Shown: positions 5,761 through 5,966 of the stretch, piece by piece
How the letters are laid out: each line of letters starts with the position of its first letter
How positions within the stretch are numbered: position 1 is the first letter of the stretch
Origin: Spirochaetia bacterium
GTDB taxonomy: Bacteria > Spirochaetota > UBA12135
Assembly (NCBI GenBank): GCA_003497555.1
Contig: DNNS01000463.1
Span: 5,617-11,582, forward strand
Direction of reading: 5' to 3'
DNA: 5,966 nt
Program-made: the position numbers and the translations under genes
Notes under the pieces: generated by a model
Database searches by the model: none
Told to the model about the DNA's origin: nothing
What the model saw: the letters and a program-made list of their open reading frames with translations, nothing else

Positions 5761-5869
5761 TTCATGCTGCGAATTTATTACTTTTATTAACAAAACAATA
5801 ACTGCATTTGCTTAAAAAGCCCTGGTTTTTTTGTTTACTAAAGAAATAAATTCGCAGCTCTGGCATGAA
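5761..5869. repeat. 109-base imperfect inverted repeat (long hairpin element)
   Basis: A perfect 14-base arm GCTGCGAATTTATT (5766-5779) is matched by AATAAATTCGCAGC (5845-5858). Outside it, TTCATGC (5761-5767) pairs with GCATGAA (5863-5869) if a few unpaired bases are allowed on the right arm. Inside it, the next 22 bases of each arm still match at about 15 positions, both containing AACAAAA-like runs. The apex holds the small palindrome GCTTAAAAAGC (5810-5820). The whole therefore folds back on itself almost end to end. I see no flanking target-site duplication. It could be a small non-autonomous mobile repeat, a structured RNA or a cruciform-type regulatory site. It lies upstream of the sulfatase promoter. 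Confidence 0.6.
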
Positions 5870-5966
5870 GCGCATCTTTTTATTTGGTATGATTTTTTTT
5901 CTTGGGCATGCGTCTTTAGTCCGCAGAAAATGCTTGACAATATGGGGCATACTCTTTTTTTCTCCC

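Larger units (their letters stand above)
5667..5966. other. 300-base region without a gene at the right edge
   Basis: Besides the sulfatase promoter, the candidate operator and the long inverted repeat, the remaining stretch 5870-5966 is AT-rich with T-runs. It contains an isolated TTGACA (5934-5939) with no matching -10 before the edge, and the short repeat TATG-GGG-CATA (5941-5951). I find no tRNA and no convincing coding frame on either strand. Confidence 0.6.

Noticed and set aside
5934..5939. TTGACA pointing out of the right edge
   Set aside because: A perfect -35 hexamer, but no -10-like sequence appears 15-19 bases downstream before the window ends, and no gene is visible.
5762..5950. 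62-codon minus-strand open frame near the right edge
   Set aside because: It runs through the long inverted repeat and has no family resemblance. A GGGAG lies upstream, but 11 bases from the ATG and in A-rich DNA, so it is weak support.
1..5966. CRISPR array, tRNA, rRNA, insertion sequence or attachment site
   Set aside because: I read both strands and saw no regularly spaced direct repeats, no tRNA cloverleaf, no transposase or integrase motifs, and no flanking duplications.

Overview
The window holds five protein-coding genes, one of them cut by the left edge, and two gene-poor gaps of about 300-420 bases. The DNA is AT-leaning with many A/T homopolymer runs. The gene starts have AGGA/GGAG-type Shine-Dalgarno sequences, and sigma70-like promoters can be read, so this is bacterial chromosome. 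An exported FecR-domain protein together with a sulfatase paired to a LacI-type regulator fits a sulfatase-rich bacterium of the PVC group (Lentisphaerota or Kiritimatiellota-like); a spirochaete is an alternative. This placement is inference only, as no rRNA or phylogenetic marker gene is complete here.

Left part (1-917, + strand): the C-terminal half of TruB (tRNA pseudouridine-55 synthase) is followed 30 bases later by queD (6-carboxytetrahydropterin synthase, queuosine pathway). Both serve tRNA modification and may be co-transcribed. A hypothetical basic 231-residue protein lies on the minus strand (910-1605), and its 3' end overlaps the end of queD by 8 bases.

Middle (1606-3181): a 421-base divergent intergenic region carries candidate promoters for the hypothetical gene and for the FecR-domain gene, plus several short palindromes. 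The FecR-domain protein has a signal peptide, a recognisable FecR core, a long charged Met/Gln-rich helical region and a Gln/Gly/Arg/His tail.

Right part (3182-5966, minus strand): a cytoplasmic-type sulfatase gene is followed by a LacI-family regulator gene whose start overlaps the sulfatase stop, a two-gene operon read right to left. Upstream of the sulfatase is a good promoter (TTGAAA, 17 bases, TATAAT). A CG-centred pseudo-palindrome of LacI-family operator type sits at the predicted transcription start, which suggests that the regulator controls its own operon. Behind this promoter is a 109-base imperfect inverted repeat that no gene explains.

I see no clear new multi-gene system. The points most worth a second look are the non-canonical sulfatase activation motif (Cys-Ile-Ser-Ser-Arg), the operator-promoter arrangement, the long hairpin element and the FecR/helix/basic-tail architecture.
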